The translations under genes were made by a program, and so were the position numbers. Below, one piece after another: positions 43,559-52,738 of a DNA stretch of 64,000 nucleotides (position 1 is the first letter of the stretch; every line of letters begins with the position of its first letter). The notes beneath the pieces were generated by a model. That model did not search any database, was not told where the DNA came from, and saw only the letters and a program-made list of their open reading frames with translations. Where the stretch lies: positions 620,001 through 684,000 of the forward strand of contig BJHW01000001.1 of the NCBI GenBank assembly GCA_005405945.1, given 5' to 3'. Source of the DNA: Streptomyces violaceusniger. Lineage in GTDB: Bacteria > Actinomycetota > Actinomycetes > Streptomycetales > Streptomycetaceae.

Positions 43559-46513
43559 CTACCCCTGGAGGAGAACACCGGTGGCAGCGAGACTGGTGAG
43601 TTCGGCGCAATTCAGGCTCAGGATTCTCAGTTTCTCCAGGTGCGCGACTGCCTGCCATTCTTCCTTGGTGGGCGGGACGGCGAGGTCCAGTCCGAGTTGG
43701 CGCAGTGTGGAGAAGTCGGCCAGGGCGGTCAGCTCACGGGCGTCCTCCGGGAGGAACAGGCAGTCCAGGGGGGATTCGTGCGGCATGATCTCAAGCCCCT
43801 GCCACCTTGACCCGGTGCGCAAGCTGAGCATCTTCAGCTGGGTGAGCCGGCGTAGCGGACTCAGGTCCGTGATCCCCGGCAGGTCGGTCAGGACCAGCCG
43901 CTCCAGGGGAAGCCTCGTCAGTGGCGCCAGAGAGGAGAGCTTGGGGCATCCGTCGAGGTAGAGCTCCGGCAGGCTCTCCTGGCTCCTCAGGAAGGCCAGA
44001 TCGGTGACGGAGGTGTTCCTCGTCAGCCTGAGGCTTTGCAACTGTCGGTCGCCGAAGGCCGCCACGATCTGGGCCGGACTGAAGTCGCCCATCAATTCGA
44101 CCTTCCCGTGGCCTCCCAGTCGGCTGAGCGCCGCGAGTTCTTGCGGTGTACGAATGACGATGACGGCGTCCGTCTTGTCCAGCAAGTGGCAGACAATCTC
44201 GCTCGCGTACGTATCGGTATCGAACCGGTCCCAGTAGAAACCCAGCCGATAGTGCACGAATTCGCTCCCGTGCTCCAGATACCGGACCAGGCACGGAAGT
44301 GCGGAATCCCCGCCGATCAGGCTTGCGGCGGTGACGACGGAGGCCGCCGTAAGATCGTCGGCGACCTCGTCCGGCCCGGGCAGCAACTCCAACACGATGG
44401 GGCCGATCTGGGCGAGTTCCTTCGCCTCCGGGAAACTGCGCGGCGGAATCAGCTCACCAGCCCGCCGTTCCACGTCCGCGCGTACGGCCGGATCCAGTTT
44501 CGGGGCGTGTTCCAGGCACGCGGTGGCCAGCAGGTGGAGCCGGGCACGGTGGTCCGGCTCCCGGTCCCCGCGCTCTACCAGACCTCGTAGAATCCGGGCT
44601 CGCTCATCCGGGCGCGCGTGGGCGACGGCCATGCGCAGCACGTCTTCCCACTGATCCAAGTGGCCGTGCCGGATGAGCACGTCGAAGTCACGCTCCTCCA
44701 CGGCTGCCCGTCCTCCCAGGTAGTCCTGGAAGGTGCGGTGTACGAAGTCCACGGCCTCGACGGCCGGTTCGCGCAACAGGCCCGACCGGACGAGCAGATA
44801 GCGCAGGATTTCCTCCGCCGAGCCCTGTGCGGCGACGTACGGCATGGAGGGCAGCAGCCGTTCCAGCTGGTGCACGGCGTCTGCCCGGTCCATCTCGGCA
44901 CGTCCGTTGCGGATCATCCAGTAGGCAAGCCGCTGGAGTAGTTCGACCTGGGACTCCTCGTCCAGTTCCACGGTCAGATCACGTTCGCGGTCCCGGCGTT
45001 CCAGGAGCATGGACAGCGCGGCGTCGTACAGGGCCTTGCGGCCACGGGGCAGGAAGCCACGGCGCTCACGGTGCAGCGCACAGATCAGGGCGCACATCAG
45101 CGGGTTGGTCGCCAGCCGCCCGAGATCCTGCTTGGTGCGGATGGCGTCCAGCAGCGCCGTGGCCATCGTGTGGTCGGCTCCGGCCGCCTCGTGCCAGCGA
45201 CGGATGAAGACGGTGACATTGTCGCGGCTCATCGAGGACAGGGTGAGTTCGGTGAAGTTCTCGCTGCCCAGCCATTCCTCCCGTATGGCGGACGGGCGGG
45301 ACGTGACCAGCCACAGGTTGTCCGGAAAAGCGACCAGGAGGTCGGACAGCCACCGCCGGGTGCGGGCGCGCTCCTGCTCCGGCACCTCGTCCATCCCGTC
45401 CACCAGGAGGAGTCCGCGCCCGCCGGAGAGCACGCGGTCGGCCCAGCCGGCCGGCTGCGAGCCGGCGAGCGGGCAGCTCACGGCGCTCAGGAAGTCGCCC
45501 GGAACAGGCAGCCGGGCGTCGCCGCGCGTCAGGGTGCGCAGCGGCAGGACGAAGGGCACGCGGCCCATCAGGTGAACCAGTTCACCTGTGAGCCGTTCTT
45601 GACGGGCGGTGTTGACCGCCAGCCACTGGACAAGCGTGGTCTTGCCGGAGCCGGCGACGCCACGCAGCAGCACCCGCTCGCTGCTGGCCAACACTTGTTC
45701 GACGGGCCGCGGAGCGGACGGCAGCCAGCGCTCGGGCACCGCGATGTCCACGTCGCCCGCCAGGGCGAGGGCGGGGTCGGGCACTGCCTGGTGCTCGGTG
45801 TCCCGGGTCGCTTCCAGGCTCAGGTATGCCGCGTCCAGCGGCCAGTCGCGGGACTCGTTCAGATCGATCCCGTAGATCGTCACGCGACTGTGCTTGGCCG
45901 CGACGAATCGCGCGTAGCGCTCCTCGAATGCCGCGTCCTGCCCGGTCCGAGAGGCCAAGCGCTCGGTGAGGACATCGGTACGGGTGATCAGCTCGTCGAG
46001 CTGCCGACTCTGTTCGACGAGCGTGCGTGCCACGAAGGTCGAGCGCTGGGCGAAGAAGTGCAGGATGTGCAGGCAGGAGCTGTTCAGCAGTTGGGAGTAC
46101 AGCGAGACGGAATCCTCGCTGAGGAACCGTACGAGTTCTTTGCCGCCCGCTTGTGCGTACAGCCGCGCGGCGAGCGCCTCATGGCCGAGCCGTACGGCTT
46201 GTGCGTCGTCCAGATCGAGATCGCCCAAGGCGAGCACGGTCAGCTCCAGGGCATCTGTGACGGCCTCCAACTCCGGCCCATCAAGCGGGGCTTCGCGCGT
46301 TTCGCGTGCCGCGCGCTCCACCAGCTCTCGCACGAGCCCCCGCAACTCCGACTCGCCGAGAGTCCGCTTCTCTCCCCTGAACGAGACCAGCCCGGACATC
46401 CGCACCGGCCGCTGCACCAACCCCGCCCCGGGCCCTTCCCGTACGAACAGCCTGCGTATCAGTGGCGCGACGAGACTGGAAGCCAGCTTGGTGCCGAGTA
46501 CTGACGGGTCCAT
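43559..46513 (-). CDS. NACHT NTPase with C-terminal leucine-rich repeats (bacterial NLR-like)
   Basis: STAND-class NTPase of 984 residues. Order: an all-helical N-terminal region (about 1-240) like the NNH domains of actinobacterial NACHT proteins; a NACHT ATPase with Walker A GVAGSGKTT (about 290), Walker B GLLLVDGMDEVPE (about 370) and sensor region WLVTSRPSAIREEW; a winged-helix region with the signature [17 protein letters not shown]; then leucine-rich repeats from about 800 (LQSLRLTRNTSVTDLAFL, LERLVLTDLPGITDLSPL). There are no membrane helices and no enzymatic effector domain visible. Related bacterial NACHT proteins sense phage and abort infection; some regulate development. The ATG at 46513 begins MDPSVLGTKLASSLVAPLI. 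It is a single-gene unit with no partner gene beside it. Defence is inferred. Confidence 0.85.
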   Translation of the reverse strand: MDPSVLGTKLASSLVAPLIRRLFVREGPGAGLVQRPVRMSGLVSFRGEKRTLGESELRGLVRELVERAARETREAPLDGPELEAVTDALELTVLALGDLDLDDAQAVRLGHEALAARLYAQAGGKELVRFLSEDSVSLYSQLLNSSCLHILHFFAQRSTFVARTLVEQSRQLDELITRTDVLTERLASRTGQDAAFEERYARFVAAKHSRVTIYGIDLNESRDWPLDAAYLSLEATRDTEHQAVPDPALALAGDVDIAVPERWLPSAPRPVEQVLASSERVLLRGVAGSGKTTLVQWLAVNTARQERLTGELVHLMGRVPFVLPLRTLTRGDARLPVPGDFLSAVSCPLAGSQPAGWADRVLSGGRGLLLVDGMDEVPEQERARTRRWLSDLLVAFPDNLWLVTSRPSAIREEWLGSENFTELTLSSMSRDNVTVFIRRWHEAAGADHTMATALLDAIRTKQDLGRLATNPLMCALICALHRERRGFLPRGRKALYDAALSMLLERRDRERDLTVELDEESQVELLQRLAYWMIRNGRAEMDRADAVHQLERLLPSMPYVAAQGSAEEILRYLLVRSGLLREPAVEAVDFVHRTFQDYLGGRAAVEERDFDVLIRHGHLDQWEDVLRMAVAHARPDERARILRGLVERGDREPDHRARLHLLATACLEHAPKLDPAVRADVERRAGELIPPRSFPEAKELAQIGPIVLELLPGPDEVADDLTAASVVTAASLIGGDSALPCLVRYLEHGSEFVHYRLGFYWDRFDTDTYASEIVCHLLDKTDAVIVIRTPQELAALSRLGGHGKVELMGDFSPAQIVAAFGDRQLQSLRLTRNTSVTDLAFLRSQESLPELYLDGCPKLSSLAPLTRLPLERLVLTDLPGITDLSPLRRLTQLKMLSLRTGSRWQGLEIMPHESPLDCLFLPEDARELTALADFSTLRQLGLDLAVPPTKEEWQAVAHLEKLRILSLNCAELTSLAATGVLLQG

Positions 46514-46704
46514 GCTCACTTGCCCCCCGGAAGCAGCTGTTGACGCGGCTCGGCCAGCGTACTTCGCGTGACATTTCGGATCACAGATCTCGCCGTCGAG
46601 CCATGGGAAGTCACGGCGCCGAAACAGGCGAGTCTCCCGGACGCGGCGAACGCGCAACGTGCGAGGGCCACGACGCCATGACGCTGAGATGCGCAATGGG
46701 GAGG

Positions 46705-47280
46705 TCAGGTGGTGCGGGCCTTGAGATGGGCCCGCTCTCCCTGGCGTCCGAACAGCACGAGCAGTTCCACGGTCTGGTCGCCATCCGGGCCGAGCCAGTG
46801 CGGTACGTGGGTGTCGAACTCCGCGGCTTCCCCGGCTTTGAGGACCAGGCTCTGCTCGCCCAGGATCAGGCGCAGTCGGCCGGCCAGCACGTAGAGCCAC
46901 TCGAAGCCCTCATGGGTACGCAGCTCCGGCTCGCGTCCCGGCCTCGGCGGAATCAGCAGCTTGTGCGCCTGGACGCCGCCGGGATGGCTCAGCGGTACGT
47001 ACGTCATGCCGTCGCGGTGCACCGGACGCAGATGGATGCGCGGGTCGCCGGTGCGCGGTGCGCCGACGAGTTGGTCCAGCGGCACGTCGTACAGCTCGGC
47101 CAGTGGGAGCAGCAGTTCCAGGGTCGGCCTGCGGGCCCCGCTTTCCAGGCGCGAGAGCGTGCTCTCGTTGACACCGGTCAGTTCGGCCAGCTCGGCCAGA
47201 GTCAGGGATTTACGACGCCGCAGCTCCCGCAGGCGGGGTCCGACGGCTGCGAGGACGTTTCGCCGCTGCTGATCATCCAT
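46705..47280 (-). CDS. XRE-family regulator with C-terminal cupin
   Basis: 191-residue transcription factor. An N-terminal helix-turn-helix of the Cro/C1 type (LTLAELAELTGVNESTLSRLE, first 70 residues) is followed by a small cupin barrel (HEGFEWLYVLAGRLRLILGE; VLKAGEAAEFDTHVPHW) that probably binds a small ligand. Such regulators often control a neighbouring transporter or catabolic gene. It is divergent from the transporter remnant and methyltransferase at 47414-48270, with a 133-bp shared promoter gap, so its original target may have been the now-broken MFS gene. Confidence 0.88.
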   Translation of the reverse strand: MDDQQRRNVLAAVGPRLRELRRRKSLTLAELAELTGVNESTLSRLESGARRPTLELLLPLAELYDVPLDQLVGAPRTGDPRIHLRPVHRDGMTYVPLSHPGGVQAHKLLIPPRPGREPELRTHEGFEWLYVLAGRLRLILGEQSLVLKAGEAAEFDTHVPHWLGPDGDQTVELLVLFGRQGERAHLKARTT

Positions 47281-47413
47281 GGATCCCAGGTTGCCAAAAC
47301 GGCATCCAGCCTTGCAACCGCGGCATGTGGGCGTGCACCGTCGAGATCACCGGCCCGCTGCGCGAGCGGGCCGCACGCTCCCTTCCTTCGCTCAGCACCT
47401 CGATTGGACAGTG

Positions 47414-47625
47414 ATGACCGCATCCACCGACTCAGCGGGCCGGGACACCGCGCTCGACCCGCGGCGCCGGCCGACCCCGGCCGTGAGCCTACTGCTGCTG
47501 GGCGGGCGCGTCGCCGACTTCGTGGGCCGCAAGTGATCATCCTGCTGATCAAGAAGCACACGCACACCGACGCCCTCGCCGAAACCCCCGTTCACGTCGG
47601 CCGACCCCGAGCCGCCCACCGCTGA
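47414..47625 (+). pseudogene. MFS transporter remnant (internally deleted)
   Basis: A start-like stretch (MTASTDSAGRDTALDPRR) runs into LLLLGGRVADFVGRK, the loop 2-3 motif A of major facilitator transporters, and stops at 47536. In a neighbouring frame a hydrophobic-to-basic tail (VIILLIKKHTHTDALAETP) resembling an MFS C-terminus ends at 47625. Most of the protein (some 400 residues) is missing between them. It is adjacent to and divergent from the cupin-XRE regulator, as expected for a regulated exporter that was deleted. Confidence 0.45.
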
Positions 47626-47637
47626 AAGAGAGCCCCG

Positions 47638-48270
47638 ATGAGTACCGGCAGCGACTCCGCAGCCTTCTGGGAGAACCACTACTCCCGCCTGGACGAACAG
47701 TGGGGCACCAGGCCCAACGCCGTCCTCGAGGACCTCGTCACCGCCCTCGCCCCCACGCCCGGTACCGCACTGGACCTGGGCTGCGGGCACGGCGGCGACG
47801 CCATCTGGCTCGCCACCCGAGGTTGGGACGTCACCGCCGTCGACGTCTCAGCCACCGCCCTGCGGCGCGTGGCCACCGGAGCCCGCACCAGCGGCGTGGC
47901 CGAACGCGTGCACCCTGCCCGCCACGACCTCGCCCACGACTTTCCCGAAGGCCGCTTCGACCTGGTCAACGCCAGCTACTTCCACACCCCCCTCGAGATC
48001 TCCCGCGAGAAGGTGCTGCGCCGCGCGGCGGCGGCCGTCGCCACCGGCGGACTGCTGATCATCGTGGAACACGCCTCCGTCGCCCCGTGGTCCTGGCAGA
48101 CCGGCGAGGACGTGCGCTTCCCCCGCCCCGACGAGGTCCTGGCATCGCTCGAACTGGACGACTCCTGGACGGCCGAGCGTTGCCACGCGCCTCAGCGCAC
48201 CGCCACCGGTCCCCAGGGGCAGACGGCCACCGTCAGCGAAAACGTCCTGGCCCTGCGCCGCGCATCCTGA
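47638..48270 (+). CDS. class I SAM-dependent methyltransferase
   Basis: 210-residue methyltransferase with SAM-binding motif I ALDLGCGHGGDAIWLA, an acidic motif (VTAVDVSATAL) and a motif IV-like FDLVNASYFHTP. The ATG at 47638 follows AAAGAGAG. Its size and motifs are like those of small-molecule or thiol methyltransferases of the tellurite-resistance TehB type. The substrate cannot be called. It is separated from the convergent minus-strand operon by a strong hairpin. Confidence 0.87.
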   Translation: MSTGSDSAAFWENHYSRLDEQWGTRPNAVLEDLVTALAPTPGTALDLGCGHGGDAIWLATRGWDVTAVDVSATALRRVATGARTSGVAERVHPARHDLAHDFPEGRFDLVNASYFHTPLEISREKVLRRAAAAVATGGLLIIVEHASVAPWSWQTGEDVRFPRPDEVLASLELDDSWTAERCHAPQRTATGPQGQTATVSENVLALRRAS

Positions 48271-48284
48271 CCAACGGTCCCCGG

Positions 48285-48311
48285 GGGCGCCGCTGGACCT
48301 CAGCGGCGCCC
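48285..48311. terminator. bidirectional hairpin terminator between convergent genes
   Basis: Perfect 11-bp stem GGGCGCCGCTG / CAGCGGCGCCC with a 5-nt GACCT loop, and further C/G pairing outside. It lies 15 bp after the methyltransferase stop and 93 bp beyond the stop of the opposing membrane-protein gene. There is no U-tract, which is common in actinomycetes. Confidence 0.7.
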
Positions 48312-48403
48312 GGGGGCGTGCTCGTCGACAACTCCGTGCGCTCGGCGACCTGTCCGCAGCGCACACGCTCTCGGCCGTGCCCCGGTCCGGTGGCCCGGGC
48401 CGA

Positions 48404-48978
48404 CTACCGCCTCGGTCCCGTGACGGCATAGGCCGTGGTGCCCGCGATCGTGAGGACCAGGGCTGTCCAGGTGCCCGCCGCCGTACCGGGTGGCAGCAGC
48501 ATCCAGGACGCCACCCGCGCCGGCACACTCGTCGGGGACGGGGCGACGAACGAGAACGAGAGCCAGGCGAACGGCAGCGTCCACGCGTACCGCCCCCCGC
48601 ACACCGCCGCCCCGACGGCGGCGAGCCCCATCAGTCCCGCACTGTCCCGCACCACGAACCCGGCAGTGGCCAGGCCCTCCCCCGTCCCCTGCACCACCAG
48701 CAACACCACGGCAACCACCGCCCCGGCGAGCAGCACATGCACCGCCCTGCGGGGCGCCCAGCGGATCGCGGCCGTCCGGTCCAGCGCGAGATCCTGCCCG
48801 CTGAGCCCGGTCGAGAGGGCCATCGCTCCCGCGGCGAGGGCGAGCGCGGGCAGCCGCGGATCACCCGGCCCCCGCTGCCACCCCGGGCGAATGCCCACAC
48901 CGTCACCGTACTGATCACCACCGCGGCCAGTGACGCGGGCACCTGACGCGAGCGCGCGTACAACGTCAGCCATCTCAC
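48404..48978 (-). CDS. integral membrane protein (ABC operon, last gene)
   Basis: About 191 residues after one-base repair in the C run at 48881-48884. The N-terminal part (WLTLYARSRQVPASLAAVV) and C-terminal part lie in different frames that join cleanly. Several hydrophobic segments are visible (LAAVVISTVTVWAFA; VLLAGAVVAVVLLVV; GLMGLAAVGAAVCGG; WTALVLTIAGTTAYAV), so it is probably a six-helix membrane protein. The GTG start at 48978 overlaps the previous stop (GTGA). It is presumably a second permease-like subunit of the ABC system. No specific family recognised. Confidence 0.7.
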
Positions 48979-50371
48979 CGGTACCCACCGCCGGTCAGCG
49001 CGTCGAGCGCGTCTCCCCCACAGGACAGCGCGGCGGCGCGCATCGCGTTGATCCGCGCGAGCTGCTTGGCCCGTGGCAGCGCCGTGAGGTCCTTCCACAC
49101 CGCGCGGGCCTGGGTGTCGATCTCGCGGCGCACGTTCGGTGACCCCTGGCCGGGCATCGACGTGAGGTCGCCGAGGACCCAGCCCACCGCGACGGTCCGC
49201 GCGATGTCCTCTCCCCCGTACCGCTCCAGCCCACGGGGGAACACCCCGGCACCATGCCTTTGGCGATCAGGGCCCAGGTCAGCTCCCCGCCCTTCGCGGC
49301 GGCCACGATGTCGTCATCGAAGTCGATGAGCACGGTCTTGCGGGACCACCGCGGCGTGGAACCCTCCGGCAGTACGGCGGTGTTCTCCCGGACCGAGACC
49401 GGCGCCTGGCTCCCCAGGGCGCCGTGCAGCAGGCGCAGCGCCTTTTTGCCGTGACGCGCGAGGTCGGTGAGTCGTGCCTGCTGGGTCCTGGTCACGCATA
49501 CCGGGCCATCGCACACCAGCTCCGCGGCGGCCTTGTCGAGGACATACATCCGGCGCGGGTCGGAGGGGAGGACGAGCAGGGCGACGGCCGCGCCCGCCAG
49601 GACGGGCGTCAGGGCGAGCAGCCGGGTGCGCGGGGTCGCGGCGACCAGCAGCGCGAAGCCTGTCGCGGCCAGGCCGAGCAGCCAGATCGTCTGCCCGATG
49701 TGCACGGAGGCGGAGAGCGTCACGAGCGCGTCGCGCACCTCATCCACCGCCGGTGACAGCAGCGAGACCTGGTTCGGCTCCGTGCTCGGGACCCCTGTCG
49801 CCGTGTCCGTCTCCGTCCGGCCCAGCGACATGTGCATGAGGGCCGTGAACGCGAAGGCGCCCATGGTCAGCAGTGGCGGGGTGAGCGCGGACGGCAGGGC
49901 GCGCCCGACCCCCATGCCCAGCACGGCTCCCGCGACGAGTGAGAGTGCCCCCACCAGCGAGATCGGCAGCCATCCGAGGTGGGTGTACTCGGTGTTGGCG
50001 AGCACCTGGACCGCGCCCACGAGGACGAGCAGCGCGAAGGCCGAGGCCAGGGTGATCGCCATCGCGCCCGCCAGTGTGGCGGCGCGGTGCCAGGCGGGAC
50101 GCGAGGTGGTCGTCAGCAGTTCGGATATCTTCGAGCGGTGGTCACGCAGGCCCTGCAACGCGCCGAGCCCCACGGCCAGCGGCCACAGGTAGAACAGCAG
50201 AGTGCGGGTCCACAGGGCCAGGGACGTCCACTGGGCCGTCCACGCCGTGGTGCCCCTCCACCATTCGGCGTCCACCAGGTACAGGAACGCCAGCGCGCTC
50301 GTCAGGACCACGGCGCCGGCCCAGGGGGCGACGGAGCGCTTCAGCTCGGTTCGCATCACACGCGTCTTCAC
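48975..50371 (-). CDS. ABC transporter membrane protein
   Basis: About 465 residues after repair of one base in the C run at 49244-49247. The N-terminal half has six or more hydrophobic helices (WAGAVVLTSALAFLYLV; LLFYLWPLAVGLGALQGL; AMAITLASAFALLVLV; and others), as in ABC-2 type permeases. The C-terminal 200 residues are a soluble region (DDDIVAAAKGGELTWALI, then LERYGGEDIARTVAVGWVLG). A cysteine pair (ELVCDGPVCVTRTQ) in the probable extracytoplasmic part could be oxidised. The GTG start at 50371 overlaps the stop of the ATPase gene, so the pair is translationally coupled. Confidence 0.8.
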
Positions 50372-51177
50372 CAGGCGCCCCTTCCCCGGCCGGGGCCCAG
50401 CAGCAGTGCCGAATAGCCGCGCTCCAGCGGGCTGTCGCCCACGTGCTCGGGGCCGCCCGCCGCGGCCAGGTCGTCCGGGGTGCCCTGGAAGACCAGTCGG
50501 CCCTCGGCGAAGAGCACCACGTCGGTGCAGGCGGCGGCCACGTCCTCCACGAGGTGGGTCGAGACGACCACGCAGGTGTCCTTGCCCAGTTCCTGCAGCA
50601 GTTCGCGAAAGCGCAGCCGTTGCGCCGGGTCCAGGCCGGCCGTGGGCTCGTCCAGCAGCAGGATCGTCGGGTCGTTGACGATGGCCTGGGCGATGCCCAC
50701 CCGCCGCACCATCCCGCCGGACAGGGTCTTCATCCGCTTGTCGGCACGGTCGGCCAGGCCCACCCGCTCCACGGCATGCTGCACCGCCGCGGGGATGTCC
50801 CCCTTGGGCACCTCCTTCAGCCACGCCATGTACTCGACGAACTCGCGGACCGTGAAGCGCTTGTAGTAGCCGAACTCCTGCGGCAGGTAGCCGATCCGCC
50901 GGCGCAGCGCACGGTGCTCGCCCATGCCGCCCGCGGACTCGCCGAGCAGTTCCAGGGTGCCCTCGGCGGGGCGCAGTACGGTGGCCAGAGCCCGGATGAG
51001 GGTGCTCTTGCCCGCCCCGTTGGGGCCGAGGAGGCCGTGTACGCCGGTGCCCAGCGACAGGTCGAGCCCGTCGACGGCCATGTGGTTCCTGCCGACCCTG
51101 ACCTTCAGCCCGGTGGCCCGGATCTCCCAGGCGTAGGGCGTCGGTGCGATGTCGGCCGCGCTCGCCGCGGGCATCAT
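50368..51177 (-). CDS. ABC transporter ATP-binding protein
   Basis: Single nucleotide-binding domain of about 269 residues: Walker A GPNGAGKST, Q-loop in YLPQEFGYY, signature LSGGMVRRVGIAQA, Walker B ILLLDEPTAGLD and a switch His in VVSTHLVED. It is of the ABC-2 exporter or drug-resistance type (CcmA-like). The ATG at 51177 follows AAAGGAACACC. It couples by overlap to the permease downstream and follows the anti-sigma gene by about 20 bp. Confidence 0.92.
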   Translation of the reverse strand: MMPAASAADIAPTPYAWEIRATGLKVRVGRNHMAVDGLDLSLGTGVHGLLGPNGAGKSTLIRALATVLRPAEGTLELLGESAGGMGEHRALRRRIGYLPQEFGYYKRFTVREFVEYMAWLKEVPKGDIPAAVQHAVERVGLADRADKRMKTLSGGMVRRVGIAQAIVNDPTILLLDEPTAGLDPAQRLRFRELLQELGKDTCVVVSTHLVEDVAAACTDVVLFAEGRLVFQGTPDDLAAAGGPEHVGDSPLERGYSALLLGPGRGRGAW

Positions 51178-51197
51178 GTGGTGTTCCTTTCCGATGG

Positions 51198-52016
51198 TCA
51201 ACGATGGGCTCCCAGCACGGAGTACGCGCCCCTGCGGGCGATCACGACACCGATGCCGAGCGCGAGGATCAGCCCCCACACGGGCAGACCGTCCGTCCGC
51301 AGGGCGAAGGTCGTACGGCCGGCGGCCAGGGTCGGTGCCACGACCACGGCGGCCCACCCGGCCACCAGCCAGGCGGCGGCGCGGGTCACGCCGACGACAC
51401 CGCCGAGCGCCAGGGTCGTCGAGGTGAAGGCCAGACAGGGCAGCAGCCATTGCGCGGCCGTCACCCCCGTCGCCCATCCGCCCAGCAGCAGCGCGGGGAC
51501 GACCACCGCGAGCACGGACGCGGTACGCCGCAGCACCAGGTACAGTCCCGCCCTCGGCGCGGAGGCCGTCAGCTCGTACGCCGGGTCCAGACCGCGCGAC
51601 CACGACGCCGCGACGCCGAGCACGGGCAGGACCGGGGAGAGCAGCAGCACCAGCGACACCTCGCCGAAGCCGGTGTCGGCCAGGTCGAGCAGCAACGCGA
51701 GCAGCGTCACCCCCACGATCATGGCCAGCCACGGCACCATCACGGGCGTCATCCACCTCGACAGCCGCGCCGACCAGCGCCGTCGACGCGGTACCGGGGC
51801 GGTGCCGGCGAGCTGGGGTTCGAGGTCGGACCACACCGTGCCGACCAGCGCCGCGACGGCGGGCGCCTGCGCCGTGACGGAGGCCGACAGCCGGTCACGG
51901 CACACCCGGCACGCCTCCAGATGGGCCTCCAGGGCCCACACCTCGTCGGCGGCGAGGTCCGTGTCGCCGCGCGCGTAACCGTCGATGATCCGAATCGACG
52001 CGTGTTCCACACTCAT
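51198..52016 (-). CDS. zinc-finger membrane anti-sigma factor
   Basis: 272-residue protein with an N-terminal zf-HC2 zinc-binding anti-sigma motif (HLEACRVCRDRL: His-x3-Cys-x2-Cys at about residues 32-39), followed by five or more transmembrane segments (WLAMIVGVTLLALLLDL; LVLLLSPVLPVLGVAA; AVVVPALLLGGWATG; AAAWLVAGWAAVVVA; GLILALGIGVVIA). It overlaps the sigma gene by 4 bp (ATGA). By family knowledge it holds the ECF sigma at the membrane until a redox or envelope signal releases it. The long multi-helix tail is larger than that of standard single-helix anti-sigmas. Confidence 0.85.
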   Translation of the reverse strand: MSVEHASIRIIDGYARGDTDLAADEVWALEAHLEACRVCRDRLSASVTAQAPAVAALVGTVWSDLEPQLAGTAPVPRRRRWSARLSRWMTPVMVPWLAMIVGVTLLALLLDLADTGFGEVSLVLLLSPVLPVLGVAASWSRGLDPAYELTASAPRAGLYLVLRRTASVLAVVVPALLLGGWATGVTAAQWLLPCLAFTSTTLALGGVVGVTRAAAWLVAGWAAVVVAPTLAAGRTTFALRTDGLPVWGLILALGIGVVIARRGAYSVLGAHR

Positions 52017-52573
52017 GCCAGTGCCTTTCGCATCTCGATCCGGGCCCGGCGGGCACGGGTCTTGACCGTGCCCTCGGGCAGTCCCAGCAAGACAGAGGTC
52101 TCCCGGACGGACAGCCCGTCGAGCACCATGGCCTGCAGTACCGCTCTGAGCTCCGGTGCGAGGCGTCGCAGCGCGTCCCCGACCTCACCGCCGACGGTCG
52201 CCGCGAGCGCCTCCTCCTCGGCGGCGGGCGCCATGGACCGCGGGGCAGCCGCGGGCGGCGGCTCCGCGTGGTGGGCCCTGCGCCGGAACGCGTCGACGAG
52301 CCGACGCGCCGCGATCGTCCACAGCCAGCCGACGGCGGTTCCCCCGGCGGCGGTCCCGATGAACGCACCCGCCGCGCGCCACACCGCCAGATACGTCTCC
52401 TGCATGACCTCGGCGACGATCTGTTCGTCCGCACAGCGGCGGCGCAGCCGCACCGCCATCCACGGCGACGTACGCCGGTACAGCTCCTCGAACGCGGCAC
52501 GGTCGCCTCTGGCCACCAGCCGGACGAGATGCTCCTCGTCCAGTTCGTCCGATGTCTTCCTGACTGATCTCAC
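52013..52573 (-). CDS. ECF RNA polymerase sigma factor
   Basis: 186-residue extracytoplasmic-function sigma factor. Region 2 (FEELYRRTSPWMAVRLRRR; VMQETYLAVWRAAGAF; GWLWTIAARRLVDAFRRR) is followed by a Pro/Ala linker and region 4 with a helix-turn-helix (LSVRETSVLLGLPEGTVKTRARRAR). It heads an operon with its anti-sigma and an ABC exporter, so the exporter is probably in its own autoregulated regulon. The start MRSVRKTSDELDEEHLVRLVA gives a standard N-terminus. Confidence 0.92.
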   Translation of the reverse strand: MRSVRKTSDELDEEHLVRLVARGDRAAFEELYRRTSPWMAVRLRRRCADEQIVAEVMQETYLAVWRAAGAFIGTAAGGTAVGWLWTIAARRLVDAFRRRAHHAEPPPAAAPRSMAPAAEEEALAATVGGEVGDALRRLAPELRAVLQAMVLDGLSVRETSVLLGLPEGTVKTRARRARIEMRKALA

Positions 52574-52738
52574 ACCCGCAAGACGTCAGGCACGGGCGGC
52601 AGGTTTTCCCTCCGCCGTGATCCCCGTCACATACGACGGTTCCCGGAAGCCCCGCCCAGACGGCAGAGGTGGCGCGCTCCGCCGGCCCGGGCTCGCGGCA
52701 GCCCCGCCACCGTGTAGGTCGCCACCGTGGCCGTTCGC

